Positions 35,058-46,200 of a stretch of DNA of 55,000 nt are shown in pieces. The stretch lies in contig NC_135568.1 in assembly GCF_964340395.1 (NCBI RefSeq), forward strand, positions 19,036,248 to 19,091,247. Direction: 5' to 3'. Every line of letters starts with the position of its first letter. Positions within the stretch are counted from its first letter, which is position 1. The DNA is from Glandiceps talaboti (lineage: Eukaryota > Hemichordata > Enteropneusta > Spengelidae). A program made the position numbers and the translations under genes. The notes under the pieces are model-generated. The model had not been told where the DNA came from. It ran no database searches and worked only from the letters and a program-made list of their open reading frames with translations.

Positions 35058-35183
35058 GGACCTAAAGGTGAAGCCTTTATGATGCAGGATGGTGAGGTAC
35101 AATTAGTGAAAGGAAAAAAAGGAAAGAGAGGAAAACGTGGTCAGAAAGGAGAGAAGGGTGAATTTGGTTTGCCAGGCAGAAGT
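35058..35183 (+). CDS. Collagen exon 14: interruption followed by a basic helix segment (42 residues)
   Basis: Begins GPKGEAFMMQDGEVQLV, an interruption covering residues 4-18, then K and a strongly basic run GKKGKRGKRGQKGEKG (residues 19-34), ending EFGLPGRS. Three to four consecutive triplets with Lys/Arg in X or Y positions are typical of heparin- or proteoglycan-binding sites in collagens, which suggests contact with heparan sulfate; this is inference. Acceptor 'tgtttgattgcag' ends at 35057; donor 'gtaagt' at 35184. Phase 0 on both sides. An ATG at 35052 is intronic and not a start. Confidence 0.92.
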
Positions 35184-35224
35184 GTAAGTGTCATTTGTAT
35201 AGACCTAAAAAGTGTGTTGTATCT

Positions 35225-35495
35225 GAATGGCATTTTCAGGCTGTCAGCAGGAACTCAGAAATTGACTAGAGGACTCAGCGGCACTGTTAACTTGGTCAGA
35301 GAAAATGCAGAAATTACAAAAAGGCTCAGTGCTTCTGTCATCTTGTTATGATAGAACACAAAATTACAAGAGGGCTTAGTATCCCCATTGCCTTGTTCAG
35401 AGAGAAAACAGACATTCAAGCTCAGTGCCACTCTTACCTTGTTCAGAGAGAACACAGAAATTACAGGAGGGCTCAGTGTCACTCTTACCTTGTGA
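35225..35495. repeat. Degenerate ~60-bp tandem repeat, 4-5 units
   Basis: Units share 'agggctcagtg', 'ccttgttcagagagaa' and 'cagaaattacaggag' with many differences; it appears older than the other arrays. It fills most of intron 14. Confidence 0.8.
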
Positions 35496-35532
35496 GGAAA
35501 ATATTATGTTATATTTATAATTCTAATTCCAG

Positions 35533-35604
35533 GGAAGACCAGGAATTCCTGGACCAATTGGGCCTGTAGGTCCAAGGGGAGAAAGGGGAGAACCCGGTTT
35601 TGCT
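35533..35604 (+). CDS. Collagen exon 15 (24 residues)
   Basis: Eight perfect triplets: GRPGIPGPIGPVGPRG, then GERGEPGFA. Acceptor 'tataattctaattccag' ends at 35532; donor 'gtaagt' at 35605. Phase 0. 72 nt, as exon 2. GPRGERG includes GER but lacks the hydroxyproline position of known integrin-binding GxOGER sites. Confidence 0.93.
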
Positions 35605-35910
35605 GTAAGTATTAATACCATACTTAGTGTCACCCAGAATTTATTGACCTTGAAATAATAAAAGGAAATATGCAGTGAATATATGGAATGATTGTTTAGT
35701 AGAATTCAACATTGAGGGATTAAAATAAACCTTTGATATGTATTTAATACACTCCTTAAGTCATGTTATTTCACAGAAACTGAAAACTTCTTTCTTTATA
35801 CAGTTGCCATATGCCAATTCCTTTTACTATTAATCAATGTTGATCTCACTTTCTCTCCATCCTTAAATATCATCATCATCAGATCAGTAAAACAACAAAA
35901 AGTTCTTGTT
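35605..35910. other. Unique start of intron 15
   Basis: AT-rich sequence with a short (ATC)n tract near 35868. No gene is seen. Confidence 0.5.
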
Positions 35911-38208
35911 ACAAGACTTAGGGCTCTAATTACTGATAGTAACATTTCACCTGTTATGGTCAACATGCTTTAGGGCTCTAATTACTGATAGTAACATTTC
36001 ACCTGTTAAGGTCAACATGCTTTAGGGCTCTAATTACTGATAGTAACATTTCACCTGTTAAGGTCAACATGCCTTAGGGCTCTAATTACTGATAGTAACA
36101 TTTCACCTGTTATAGTCAACATGCTTTAGGGCTCTAATTACTGATAGTAACATTTCACCTGTTATGGTCAACATGCTTTAGGGCTCTAATTACTGATAGT
36201 AACATTTCACCTGTTATGGTCAACATGCTTTAGGGCTCTAATTACTGATAGTAACATTTCACCTGTTAAGGTCAACAGGCCTTAGGGCTCTAATTACTGA
36301 TAGTAACATTTCACCTGTTATGGTCAACATGCTTTAGGGCTCTAATTACTGATAGTAACATTTCACCTGTTATGGTCAACATGCTTTAGGGCTCTAATTA
36401 CTGATAGTAACATTTCACCTGTTAAGGTCAACATGCTTTAGGGCTCTAATTACTGATAGTAACATTTCACCTGTTATGGTCAACAGGCCTTAGGGCTCTA
36501 ATTACTGATAGTAACATTTCACCTGTTATGGTCAACAGGCCTTAGGGCTCTAATTACTGATAGTAACATTTCACCTGTTATGGTCAACAGGCCTTAGGGC
36601 TCTAATTACTGATAGTAACATTTCACCTGTTATGGTCAACAGGCCTTAGGGCTCTAATTACTGATAGTAACATTTCACCTGTTATGGTCAACATGCTTTA
36701 GGGCTCTAATTACTGATAGTAACATTTCACCTGTTATGGTCAACAGGCCTTAGGGCTCTAATTACTGATAGTAACATTTCACCTGTTAAGGTCAACATGC
36801 TTTAGGGCTCTAATTACTGATAGTAACATTTCACCTGTTATGGTCAACAGGCCTTAGGGCTCTAATTACTGATAGTAACATTTCACCTGTTATGGTCAAC
36901 ATGCTTTAGGGCTCTAATTACTGATAGTAACATTTCACCTGTTATGGTCAACATGCTTTAGGGCTCTAATTACTGATAGTAACATTTCACCTGTTAAGGT
37001 CAACAGGCCTTGGGGCTCTAATTTCTGATAGTAACATTTCACCTGTTATGGTCAACAGGCCTTAGGGCTCTAATTACTGATAGTAACATTTCACCTGTTA
37101 TGGTCAACATGCTTTAGGGCTCTAATTACTGATAGTAACATTTCACCTGTTATGGTCAACATGCCTTAGGGCTCTAATTACCGATAGTAACATTTCACCT
37201 GTTAAGGTCAACATGCTTTAGGGCTCTAATTACTGATAGTAACATTTCACCTGTTAAGGTCAACATGCTTTAGGGCTCTAATTACTGATATTAACATTTC
37301 ACCTGTTATGGTCAACATGCTTTAGGGCTCTAATTACTGATAGTAACATTTCACCTGTTAAGGTCAACATGCCTTAGAGCTCTAATTACTGATAGTAACA
37401 TTTCACCTGTTATGGTCAACATGCTTTAGGGCTCTAATTACTGATAGTAACATTTCACCTGTTAAGGTCAACAGGCCTTGGGGCTCTAATTTCTGATAGT
37501 AACATTTCACCTGTTAAGGTCAACATGCTTTAGGGCTCTAATTACTGATATTAACATTTCACCTGTTATGGTCAACATGCTTTAGGGCTCTAATTACTGA
37601 TAGTAACATTTCACCTGTTATGGTCAACATGCTTTAGGGCTCTAATTACTGATAGTAACATTTCACCTGTTATGGTCAACATGCTTTAGGGCTCTAATTA
37701 CTGATAGTAACATTTCACCTGTTAAGGTCAACAGGCCTTGGGGCTCTAATTTCTGATAGTAACATTTCACCTGTTATGGTCAACAGGCCTTAGGGCTCTA
37801 ATTACTGATAGTAACATTTCACCTGTTATAGTCAACATGCTTTAGGGCTCTAATTACTGATAGTAACATTTCACCTGTTATGGTCAACATGCTTTTGGGC
37901 TCTAATTACTGATAGTAACATTTCACCTGTTAAGGTCAACATGCTTTAGGGCTCTAATTACTGATAGTAACATTTCACCTGTTATGGTCAACAGGCCTTA
38001 GGGCTCTAATTACTGATAGTAACATTTCACCTGTTATGGTCAACAGGCCTTAGGGCTCTAATTACTGATAGTAACATTTCACCTGTTAAGGTCAACAGGC
38101 CTTAGGGCTCTAATTACTGATAGTAACATTTCACCTGTTAAGGTCAACATGCTTTAGGGCTCTAATTACTGATAGTAACATTTCACCTGTTAAGGTCAAC
38201 ATGCTTTG
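35911..38208. repeat. 52-bp minisatellite, about 44 copies
   Basis: Units contain 'tagggctctaattactgata', 'gtaacatttcacctgtta' and 'tggtcaacatgcttt'; period 52 bp (36023 to 36075). Variants are 'aaggtcaac', 'acaggcct' and 'cttggggctctaatttctg'. The last variant recurs at about 37010, 37478 and 37739, hinting at block duplication. Confidence 0.95.
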
Positions 38209-38425
38209 GCAAACTGTTGATGATCTGCGCATTCCTTTACTGCTAGGTGGTATTGTGGCAATGACATTGTTATACAAATCATATAATTGGTATGCTCCTT
38301 CAGCCCTGTAAATGTGTTACTCAATTGTCTTCAATGTGGAGAGATCTTTTGATGCTAACAAAGACTTTCTCATAACTAGTATCTATGTTATTGTGTGTAG
38401 TTACCAATTGACTCTTCTTTTGCAG

Positions 38426-38470
38426 GGTATTCCTGGACTGAATGGTGTCAAAGGAGAAAAGGGAGATTTG
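38426..38470 (+). CDS. Collagen exon 16 (15 residues)
   Basis: Five triplets: GIPGLNGVKGEKGDL. Acceptor 'ttgactcttcttttgcag' ends at 38425. The donor is 'gtcagt' at 38471, weaker because +3 is C; this could allow regulated or alternative splicing. The open frame runs 7 codons past the donor before a TAA. Phase 0. The helix is interrupted again just after it, by exon 17. Confidence 0.87.
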
Positions 38471-38684
38471 GTCAGTGTTTATATTGTATTCTAATCTAAA
38501 ATGTAGACACTATAAAATGTAGAGATATGTGGAGATTTGTGCTTTACTTCTTGTCAGCAATGTGAAGAATATATTAGATTGTCACCATGCAAACAAACAT
38601 GGAAACCAATGGTTACATTTTGAATTAATTTACAAAATAGCAAGGACTAAGAACGATGGCAAACCAAGTAGTAGCAACTATAAA

Positions 38685-38850
38685 AGACAACAGCAGCAGA
38701 CAGTGTAACATCAACAGTAGACAATGTAGCAAGAACACACAATGTATCAACAACAGCAGACAATGTATCAACAACAGCAGACAATGTAGCAACTGCAACA
38801 GACAATGTATCAACAACAGCAGACAATGCAGCAACTGCAACAGATAATGA
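38685..38850. repeat. 21-bp and related CAG/CAA-rich tandem repeat
   Basis: Units such as 'aacaacagcagacaatgtat' plus 'c' repeat with 18- and 21-bp spacing. Reads Asn/Ser/Arg/Gln/Cys-rich in one frame with stops nearby; not called as coding. Confidence 0.8.
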
Positions 38851-38899
38851 AATAAAAACTATAAGAAATCCAATTTTTAGCTCCTGAAGGGGAGCTTAA

Positions 38900-41561
38900 G
38901 GTGGAGATGCACAAAAAATCGTTATTTTGACCATTTTTGAGATTATGTGCTCTTTTGCCATAGTAAATATTCTTCTTTCAACCAGAGAAAACTGGACTGG
39001 GTTTGAGTTTTGCAAATCCCGAAAAATCATGAAAAAAAGAAGTAAACAAATGCACGGGTACCAAAACGCTAAAGAAGCCCTATTTTATCACTATAAACTC
39101 ACGATATTTGCATACAACTAAGACGATTGACATAGGATTATGCAAAATATACGTGGTGTCATTCGCGCATGCTCAGATCACACACGAATCACTAGCACTG
39201 TAACCATATGGAGTAAAAGGGGAGATATCTCCATGACGGTACCATGAAGGAAAGAAAAAGATGTGGGTATCCCGGGCGTAACTTTATTTCTCTTCTAGTA
39301 GTAAAATATCTGTATAACGCATATGAACAAACGAGTAAAACTTCTCAAAGAATACCGATATTTGACCATACGTTTCCGAAATTCACTGATGACCTAGTTT
39401 CGTACACCGTCTCAAGATTTACTGCTCACGTCCTAATATCTGATTCTTGTACTTTGAAAACTGTTGATACTTTGCTGGTAACGGTCAAATGTAAGCTGAC
39501 ACATTTCAATCACGTACTCCAAAATCCTGTGAATTAGTAACTGTCTAGTTTCAGAACATTCCGGTGCGACACAGAGTCAGTGCATACTCGCTGTGAAAAT
39601 CATTACGTAAGGTACACTGTACACATGTCAGGCTTTCGGTCGGTCGATCGATCATTACAGACATTTGAACACACCAAAATCTTTAGATAGATGACAATTT
39701 TACATATTGGGCCGTGTTTTGACTGAATCAGGAAATCTCGGTTCAAAATAAACTTCACAAGTAGCGTATGCACGTATTAACAATCACCAAACGCAATCTG
39801 AGCTTGCTTTAATTTGTACTTCCGGAATACTTCCATAATATCTCGCATCTCCGATTTCGAGTTGGTTTTAAAATGTCTTTGATTTTCCTATTATTTTCCT
39901 TCCGTGTTCTTACAAAATGTCGGTTAAGGTTGTTTTATGATTGACTAGACTTGTCCTATTTCCAGAAAACAGTCAATGTTCACGTGCATGTACTCCTCCG
40001 AATGGCGAGTATCACCCGAGCTACATGGCGATTTCAATTTTCCAAACATACCCGCCCGTAACAATCGAGTCTAGTTTTGTTTATCCGTCTGTCTACGATA
40101 TCAGTCGATGTGTCTGATACGCGCAGTGATGTGCCAATACATGTTGAAAGTTATTTTAAATCGAAAGACTTAGACATTTTCAGATGCCAACATGAGCAAT
40201 GCGTCAGACAATCAAACGCGAAAGACACCACAACCAACTAACTTAAAAGAAAACGCTTTACATGTAATTTGTAGCAAGCTAGCTGTGTGGAAAGATTTTG
40301 GGTTCATTGTAACAGCCAAATTCAGGCAAAATTTCCCCTTTTGGATTTAATGGAGTGTGTACGTACAGACGTAAGCAGACACTAATTTTTTGACTAAATT
40401 TATGTGGCAATGTGTAAAATCACGTAGGTTACCCCTTTCATCGCACATTCGAAGCTTCAGACAATATTTTGAACGAAATAGTAACAAGGTGATTCCGCCG
40501 TGGTTTAGAAAGTGGCCATGCTACTACATCTAGTTACGAAATTTCCCGTGTTTGACGATCGAAACTGAGCAAAATTTAACGTAATGCAGTTATTCCGAAA
40601 TTCAAAACGAAATATTTGTATCGGGAAGTGCTTCCGGGAAAAGTGAAGTTTAGACACACGGGGCCACTATTGATAGCACCGTGGATCTGCCGCCGGACAG
40701 AGTAACATCATAATAACCTTGGACTTGACTTTGGCCACGCCTCTGATTACTAATTAATGAGATGACGTCAATAAACTGGGCTTCCGCGCCATTTGCAATG
40801 TGATCTTGTGTATCACATTCCAGTCGAACGACCTTGATTTGCCGTGTTTCTACGATGCTACACTTGTATTAATCAAAACGACAATTAGAATAACTGAAGA
40901 CTCGTTTTATCCACTGCTTGGTGATATTTTTATTGCATGACACGCCGGGAAATCTTCTGCAAGTCAAATTTTACGCTGTATTTCGAAAATCGGCATTTTC
41001 TCCGTTTACATTTTCAAGCCCCCAGACCAAGTTCTAAAGTCTCGATGTCGACAGTACTTCCTCGCAATCAATTGAAATTTTCGCTGGTGCTTTCTTAGGT
41101 ATTGTTCTTACAAACCGTGTCTCAGAATTTGTAAGTTCGCTCTATTACGTGTGAAATTGATGATTAAGTGAGAAAAATCTGTCAATAAGCTTCCCATTAT
41201 AATTTGTCAACTTTCGAGGCATGTTGTAAAAGAACGACAGATGGCAGAAAAAAAGTGAGACACGCTTTTGTTATGTGTGAAGTGAACATTCTAAAACACC
41301 AAAGAAATGGAAAATCGGGTGACAGGTGGTCTCTTCCGAGGCGTTTATATTGGCGCCTTGAGATAATCAAGACACCTCTATTCATACCTAAAACAAACTC
41401 TCACTTTCAGTCAAAGACAATAGAAAATACAATAGCATTTAAGAGGAGAGAAAAACCTTTCAGAAAATATATGGGTTGATGGTGTAAACTTTATTCACTG
41501 TTGGCAAACAATAACTTGAAAATATGTCACCCTTAAAACCTCCCCTTTGTGCATCTCCACC
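38900..41561. mobile_element. 2.66-kb TTAA-flanked inverted-repeat element (non-autonomous DNA transposon candidate)
   Basis: The left end reads TTAA then GGTGGAGATGCACAAA; the right end reads TTTGTGCATCTCCACC then TTAA. The 16-bp terminal repeats match exactly and diverge after that. TTAA target duplications are typical of piggyBac-like elements, although the termini do not start with the usual CCC/CCT. If TTAA belongs to the repeat, the target duplication would be shorter. The interior is clearly richer in CpG than the surrounding introns and contains no recognisable transposase: the longest frames (97 codons at 39244, 91 codons at 41204) have no domain I know. The outer sequence ('gaaggggagc' left, 'gcgacactggg' right) looks like another repeat that it split. 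Confidence 0.72.
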
Positions 41562-41870
41562 TTAAGCGACACTGGGTGTCTATCTGTCTGTCTCATCAAT
41601 TTCTCAAAAACCCCTGACTGCTTTGAAATGAGATTCTGTGGACTAATGCAGTGAACTGATTAGGTTTTTAGCATAACTGAACTGAGGTCCAGCAATGCTA
41701 TAGGCATGGTGAAATGTCTGTGTGTGCAGATGTATGCTAAACACATAAAAGTCCAAAAGTGTCAGACTGATAGTCTTCATATTTGATTGGGACATTACTT
41801 TAATAGGGTGTGTAGATAGAAAATTGTTCAAGTGAAAATGATAACAGAGATGTGTGTTTTGAGTCAAAAA
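41562..41870. other. Intron 16 after the element: no gene seen
   Basis: Begins with the right-hand target TTAA and '(tctg)n'-like 'tctatctgtctgtctc'. The rest is ordinary AT-rich sequence, possibly an old extension of family C. Confidence 0.4.
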
Positions 41871-42000
41871 ACTTAAACTTCAAAACTACTCGGCAGATTG
41901 GCCTGAAATTTGATGAAATGTTCTTGGGAGTGTTTAATTTAAGAATTGTCCATGACATGATGATTCCATTGATGATATGCAAATTAGGGCTACAAGTCAA
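41871..42000. repeat. Dispersed repeat family C, copy in intron 16
   Basis: Shares 'cttcaaaactactcggcag', 'attggcctgaaatttgatg' and 'tgatatgcaaattagggct' with the copies at 15631 and 16600. The sequence 42001-42488 that follows shows nothing recognisable. Confidence 0.7.
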
Positions 42001-42488
42001 ATATATTGAACTAAGTTAATCAACAAAAGTAAACTATGCAAACCACATAAAAGTTTGGACATTTGAATGATCACAACAAAAACCATCAGACAATTCCAGT
42101 ATACATGTACAATATGATAAAAGACAAATTATACAGAACCTTGTAATATTGGTGTAAAGAGAGTACTCAAGGAGGTTTCTACAGCAAAGTAAAATTCTGT
42201 ATGTAACCTGGTGGAAATCCATTTGTTATGAAGTGTCTCGATTTCTCTTTTCCCAGGGTAGGAATTTTTAAAGTTGAGGACTATAGATAGTCAAAGAGAT
42301 TTTGATTTACAAAAAAATAGTGTATTTGAACTTGGTATGTTTGACAAGTAACTGAAGTGTGAATGCATATTTATCAAATTACTACTTTTGACTTTAGAAT
42401 TTATGTTAAAGCAAGCAAGCTATCCTTAAAAAAAATGTTTGTCAAAAACTTAAACTATTTTAATATACTGTTGTTAGACTTAAAGTTA

Positions 42489-42830
42489 GCATAATATTTA
42501 GAAACTAACCTAGTGGAGATCTTTCAGTTTACCTAATATTTAGAAACTAACCTAGTGGAGATCTTTCAGTTTACCTAATATTTAGAAACTAACCTAGTGG
42601 AGATCTTTCAGTTTACGTAATATTTAGAAACTAACCTAGTGGAGATCTTTCAGTTTACGTAATATTTAGAAACTAACCTAGTGGAGATCTTTCAGTTTAC
42701 CTAATATTTAGAAACTAATCTAGTGGAGATCTTTCAGTTTACCTAATGTTTAGAAACTAACCTAGTGGAGATCTTTCAGTTTACCTAATATTTAGAAATT
42801 AATCTAGTGGAGATCTTTTAGTTTATGTCT
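42489..42830. repeat. 42-bp tandem repeat, about 8 copies, before exon 17
   Basis: Units contain 'taatatttagaaactaacct' and 'agtggagatctttcagttta'; period 42 bp (42541 to 42583). Each unit has a branchpoint-like 'actaacc' followed about 18 nt later by 'tctttcag', an acceptor-like string. The true acceptor of exon 17 lies about 55 bp past the array. Confidence 0.94.
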
Positions 42831-42885
42831 GGTATGGAAATACTATCCAAGTGACATTGACTAATTTTCAGTTTTCTGATTCCAG

Positions 42886-42906
42886 ATTGAAGCTGTAGCT
42901 ATCAAG
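42886..42906 (+). CDS. Collagen microexon 17: helix interruption (7 residues)
   Basis: Encodes IEAVAIK, 21 nt, with no Gly. Together with GDL from exon 16 it forms a 10-residue gap before the Gly that opens exon 18. Acceptor 'ttttctgattccag' ends at 42885; donor AAG|GTAAGG at 42907. Phase 0. The exon is short and lacks the collagen pattern, so the evidence is the pair of good splice sites and the preserved frame; skipping it would leave GDL joined to GEK, a perfect helix, which makes it a plausible alternative exon. Confidence 0.68.
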
Positions 42907-42965
42907 GTAAGGAGTATCATAAACTTTTAACCTAATGAAATGGCATCATTTCAGTTCAAATAGTT

Positions 42966-43068
42966 GGTAGTCTGTAAGGTACTCTGTGACAGGGCGCCCT
43001 CACACAATGGTCCCAGTGAGAGGAGACCAGTGAGGGTGGAATGACACAACGTACCTTGCAGTCTAAGT
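42966..43068. repeat. Imperfect inverted repeat (fold-back / MITE-like)
   Basis: 'tagtctgtaaggtact' at 42969 is matched in reverse by 'gtaccttgcagtcta' at 43050-43064; inner parts 'ccctcacacaatggtccc' and 'ggagaccagtgagggtgg' also pair. Arms are about 45 bp with a short loop. It may be a small palindromic transposon remnant. Confidence 0.55.
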
Positions 43069-43245
43069 AGTTGGCAGGTAGTATTCAGAATAACATTGAG
43101 TAGTGAGGTGGTAATGATATACAAGTATACGCAAGATTACCTAGAGGTGATTCCAGTACACTCAGTAAATCTAACATAGTACTTCCAGTTACAGTTAATA
43201 CAGCTTATTCTTGTTTCACATCTTCCAACATCTTCCAACAACACC

Positions 43246-46200
43246 AGCTAACACAAACACTTATAGATTGTGTGTGGAATCATTGCCAATTCACCAGCTA
43301 ATACAAACACTTATAGATTGTGTGTGGAATCATTGCCAATTCACCAGCTAATACAAGTACTTATAGATTGTGTATGGAATCATTGCCAATTCACCAGCTA
43401 ATACAAACACTTATAGATTGTGTATGGAATCATTGCCAATTCACCAGCTAATACAAACACTTATAGATTGTGTATGGAATCATTGCCAATTCACCAGCTA
43501 ATACAAACACTTATAGATTGTGTATGGAATCATTGCCAATTCACCAGCTAATACAAACACTTATAGATTGTGTGTGGAATCATTGCCAATTCACCAGCTA
43601 ATACAAACACTTATAGATTGTGTGTGGAATCATTGCCAATTCACCAGCTAATACAAACACTTATATATTGTGTGTGGAATCATTGCCAATTCACCAGCTA
43701 ATACAAACACTTATAGATTGTGTATGGAATCATTGCCAATTCACCAGCTAATACAAACACTTATATATTGTGTGTGGAATCATTGCCAATTCACCAGCTA
43801 ATACAAACACTTATAGATTGTGTGTGGAATCATGGCCAATTCACCAGCTAATACAAACACTTATAGATTGTGTGTGGAATCATTGCCAATTCACCAGCTA
43901 ATACAAACACTTATAGATTGTGTGTGGAATCATTGCCAATTCACCAGCTAATACAAGTACTTATAGATTGTGTGTGGAATCATTGCCAATTCACCAGCTA
44001 ATACAAACACTTATAGATTGTGTATGGAATCATTGCCAATTCACCAGCTAATACAAACACTTATATATTGTGTGTGGAATCATTGCCAATTCACCAGCTA
44101 ATACAAACACTTATAGATTGTGTATGGAATCATTGCCAATTCACCAGCTAATACAAGTACTTATAGATTGTGTGTGGAATCATTGCCAATTCACCAGCTA
44201 ATACAAACACTTATAGATTGTGTGTGGAATCATTGCCAATTCACCAGCTAATACAAGTACTTATAGATTGTGTGTGGAATCATTGCCAATTCACCAGCTA
44301 ATACAAACACTTATAGATTGTGTGTGGAATCATTGCCAATTCACCAGCTAATACAAGTACTTATAGATTGTGTGTGGAATCATTGCCAATTCACCAGCTA
44401 ATACAAGTACTTATAGATTGTGTATGGAATCATTGCCAATTCACCAGCTAATACAAACACTTATAGATTGTGTGTGGAATCATTGCCAATTCACCAGCTA
44501 ATACAAACACTTATAGATTGTGTGTGGAATCATTGCCAATTCACCAGCTAATACAAGTACTTATAGATTGTGTGTGGAATCATTGCCAATTCACCAGCTA
44601 ATACAAACACTTATAGATTGTGTATGGAATCATTGCCAATTCACCAGCTAATACAAACACTTATATATTGTGTGTGGAATCATTGCCAATTCACCAGCTA
44701 ATACAAACACTTATAGATTGTGTATGGAATCATTGCCAATTCACCAGCTAATACAAGTACTTATAGATTGTGTGTGGAATCATTGCCAATTCACCAGCTA
44801 ATACAAACACTTATAGATTGTGTGTGGAATCATTGCCAATTCACCAGCTAATACAAGTACTTATAGATTGTGTGTGGAATCATTGCCAATTCACCAGCTA
44901 ATACAAACACTTATAGATTGTGTGTGGAATCATTGCCAATTCACCAGCTAATACAAGTACTTATAGATTGTGTGTGGAATCATTGCCAATTCACCAGCTA
45001 ATACAAGTACTTATAGATTGTGTATGGAATCATTGCCAATTCACCAGCTAATACAAACACTTATATATTGTGTGTGGAATCATTGCCAATTCACCAGCTA
45101 ATACAAACACTTATAGATTGTGTGTGGAATCATTGCCAATTCACCAGCTAATACAAGTACTTTTAGATTGTGTATGGAATCATTGCCAATTCACCAGCTA
45201 ATACAAACACTTATATATTGTGTGTGGAATCATTGCCAATTCACCAGCTAATACAAACACTTATAGATTGTGTGTGGAATCATTGCCAATTCACCAGCTA
45301 ATACAAACACTTATAGATTGTGTGTGGAATCATTGCCAATTCACCAGCTAATACAAACACTTATAGATTGTGTGTGGAATCATTGCCAATTCACCAGCTA
45401 ATACAAGTACTTATAGATTGTGTGTGGAATCATTGCCAATTCACCAGCTAATACAAGTACTTATAGATTGTGTGTGGAATCATTGCCAATTCACCAGCTA
45501 ATACAAACACTTATAGATTGTGTGTGGAATCATTGCCAATTCACCAGCTAATACAAGTACTTATAGATTGTGTGTGGAATCATTGCCAATTCACCAGTTA
45601 ATACAAACACTTATAGATTGTGTGTGGAATCATTGCCAATTCACCAGCTAATACAAACACTTATAGATTGTGTGTGGAATCATTGCCAATTCACCAGCTA
45701 ACACAAACACTTATAGATTGTGTGTGGAATCATTGCCAATTCACCAGCTAATACAAACACTTATAGATTGTGTGTGGAATCATTGCCAATTCACCAGCTA
45801 ATACAAACACTTATAGATTGTGTGTGGAATCATTGCCAATTCACCAGCTAATACAAACACTTATAGATTGTGTGTGGAATCATTGCCAATTCACCAGCTA
45901 ATACAAACACTTATAGATTGTGTGTGGAATCATTGCCAATTCACCAGATACAAGTACTTATAGATTGTGTGTGGAATCATTGCCAATTCACCAGCTAATA
46001 CAAGTACTTATAGATTGTGTGTGGAATCATTGCCAATTCACCAGATACAAGTACTTATAGATTGTGTGTGGAATCATTGCCAATTCACCAGCTAATACAA
46101 GTACTTATAGATTGTGTGTGGAATCATTGCCAATTCACCAGCTAATACAAACACTTATAGATTGTGTGTGGAATCATTGCCAATTCACCAGCTAATACAA

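Noticed and set aside
35533-35604. Integrin-binding GxOGER sites in exons 2 and 15
   Set aside because: GLQGER and GPRGER lack the Pro/hydroxyproline at the needed position.
39244-39537. 97-codon frame inside the TTAA element as a gene
   Set aside because: No known domain, ordinary length for chance in this interval, no conserved start context.
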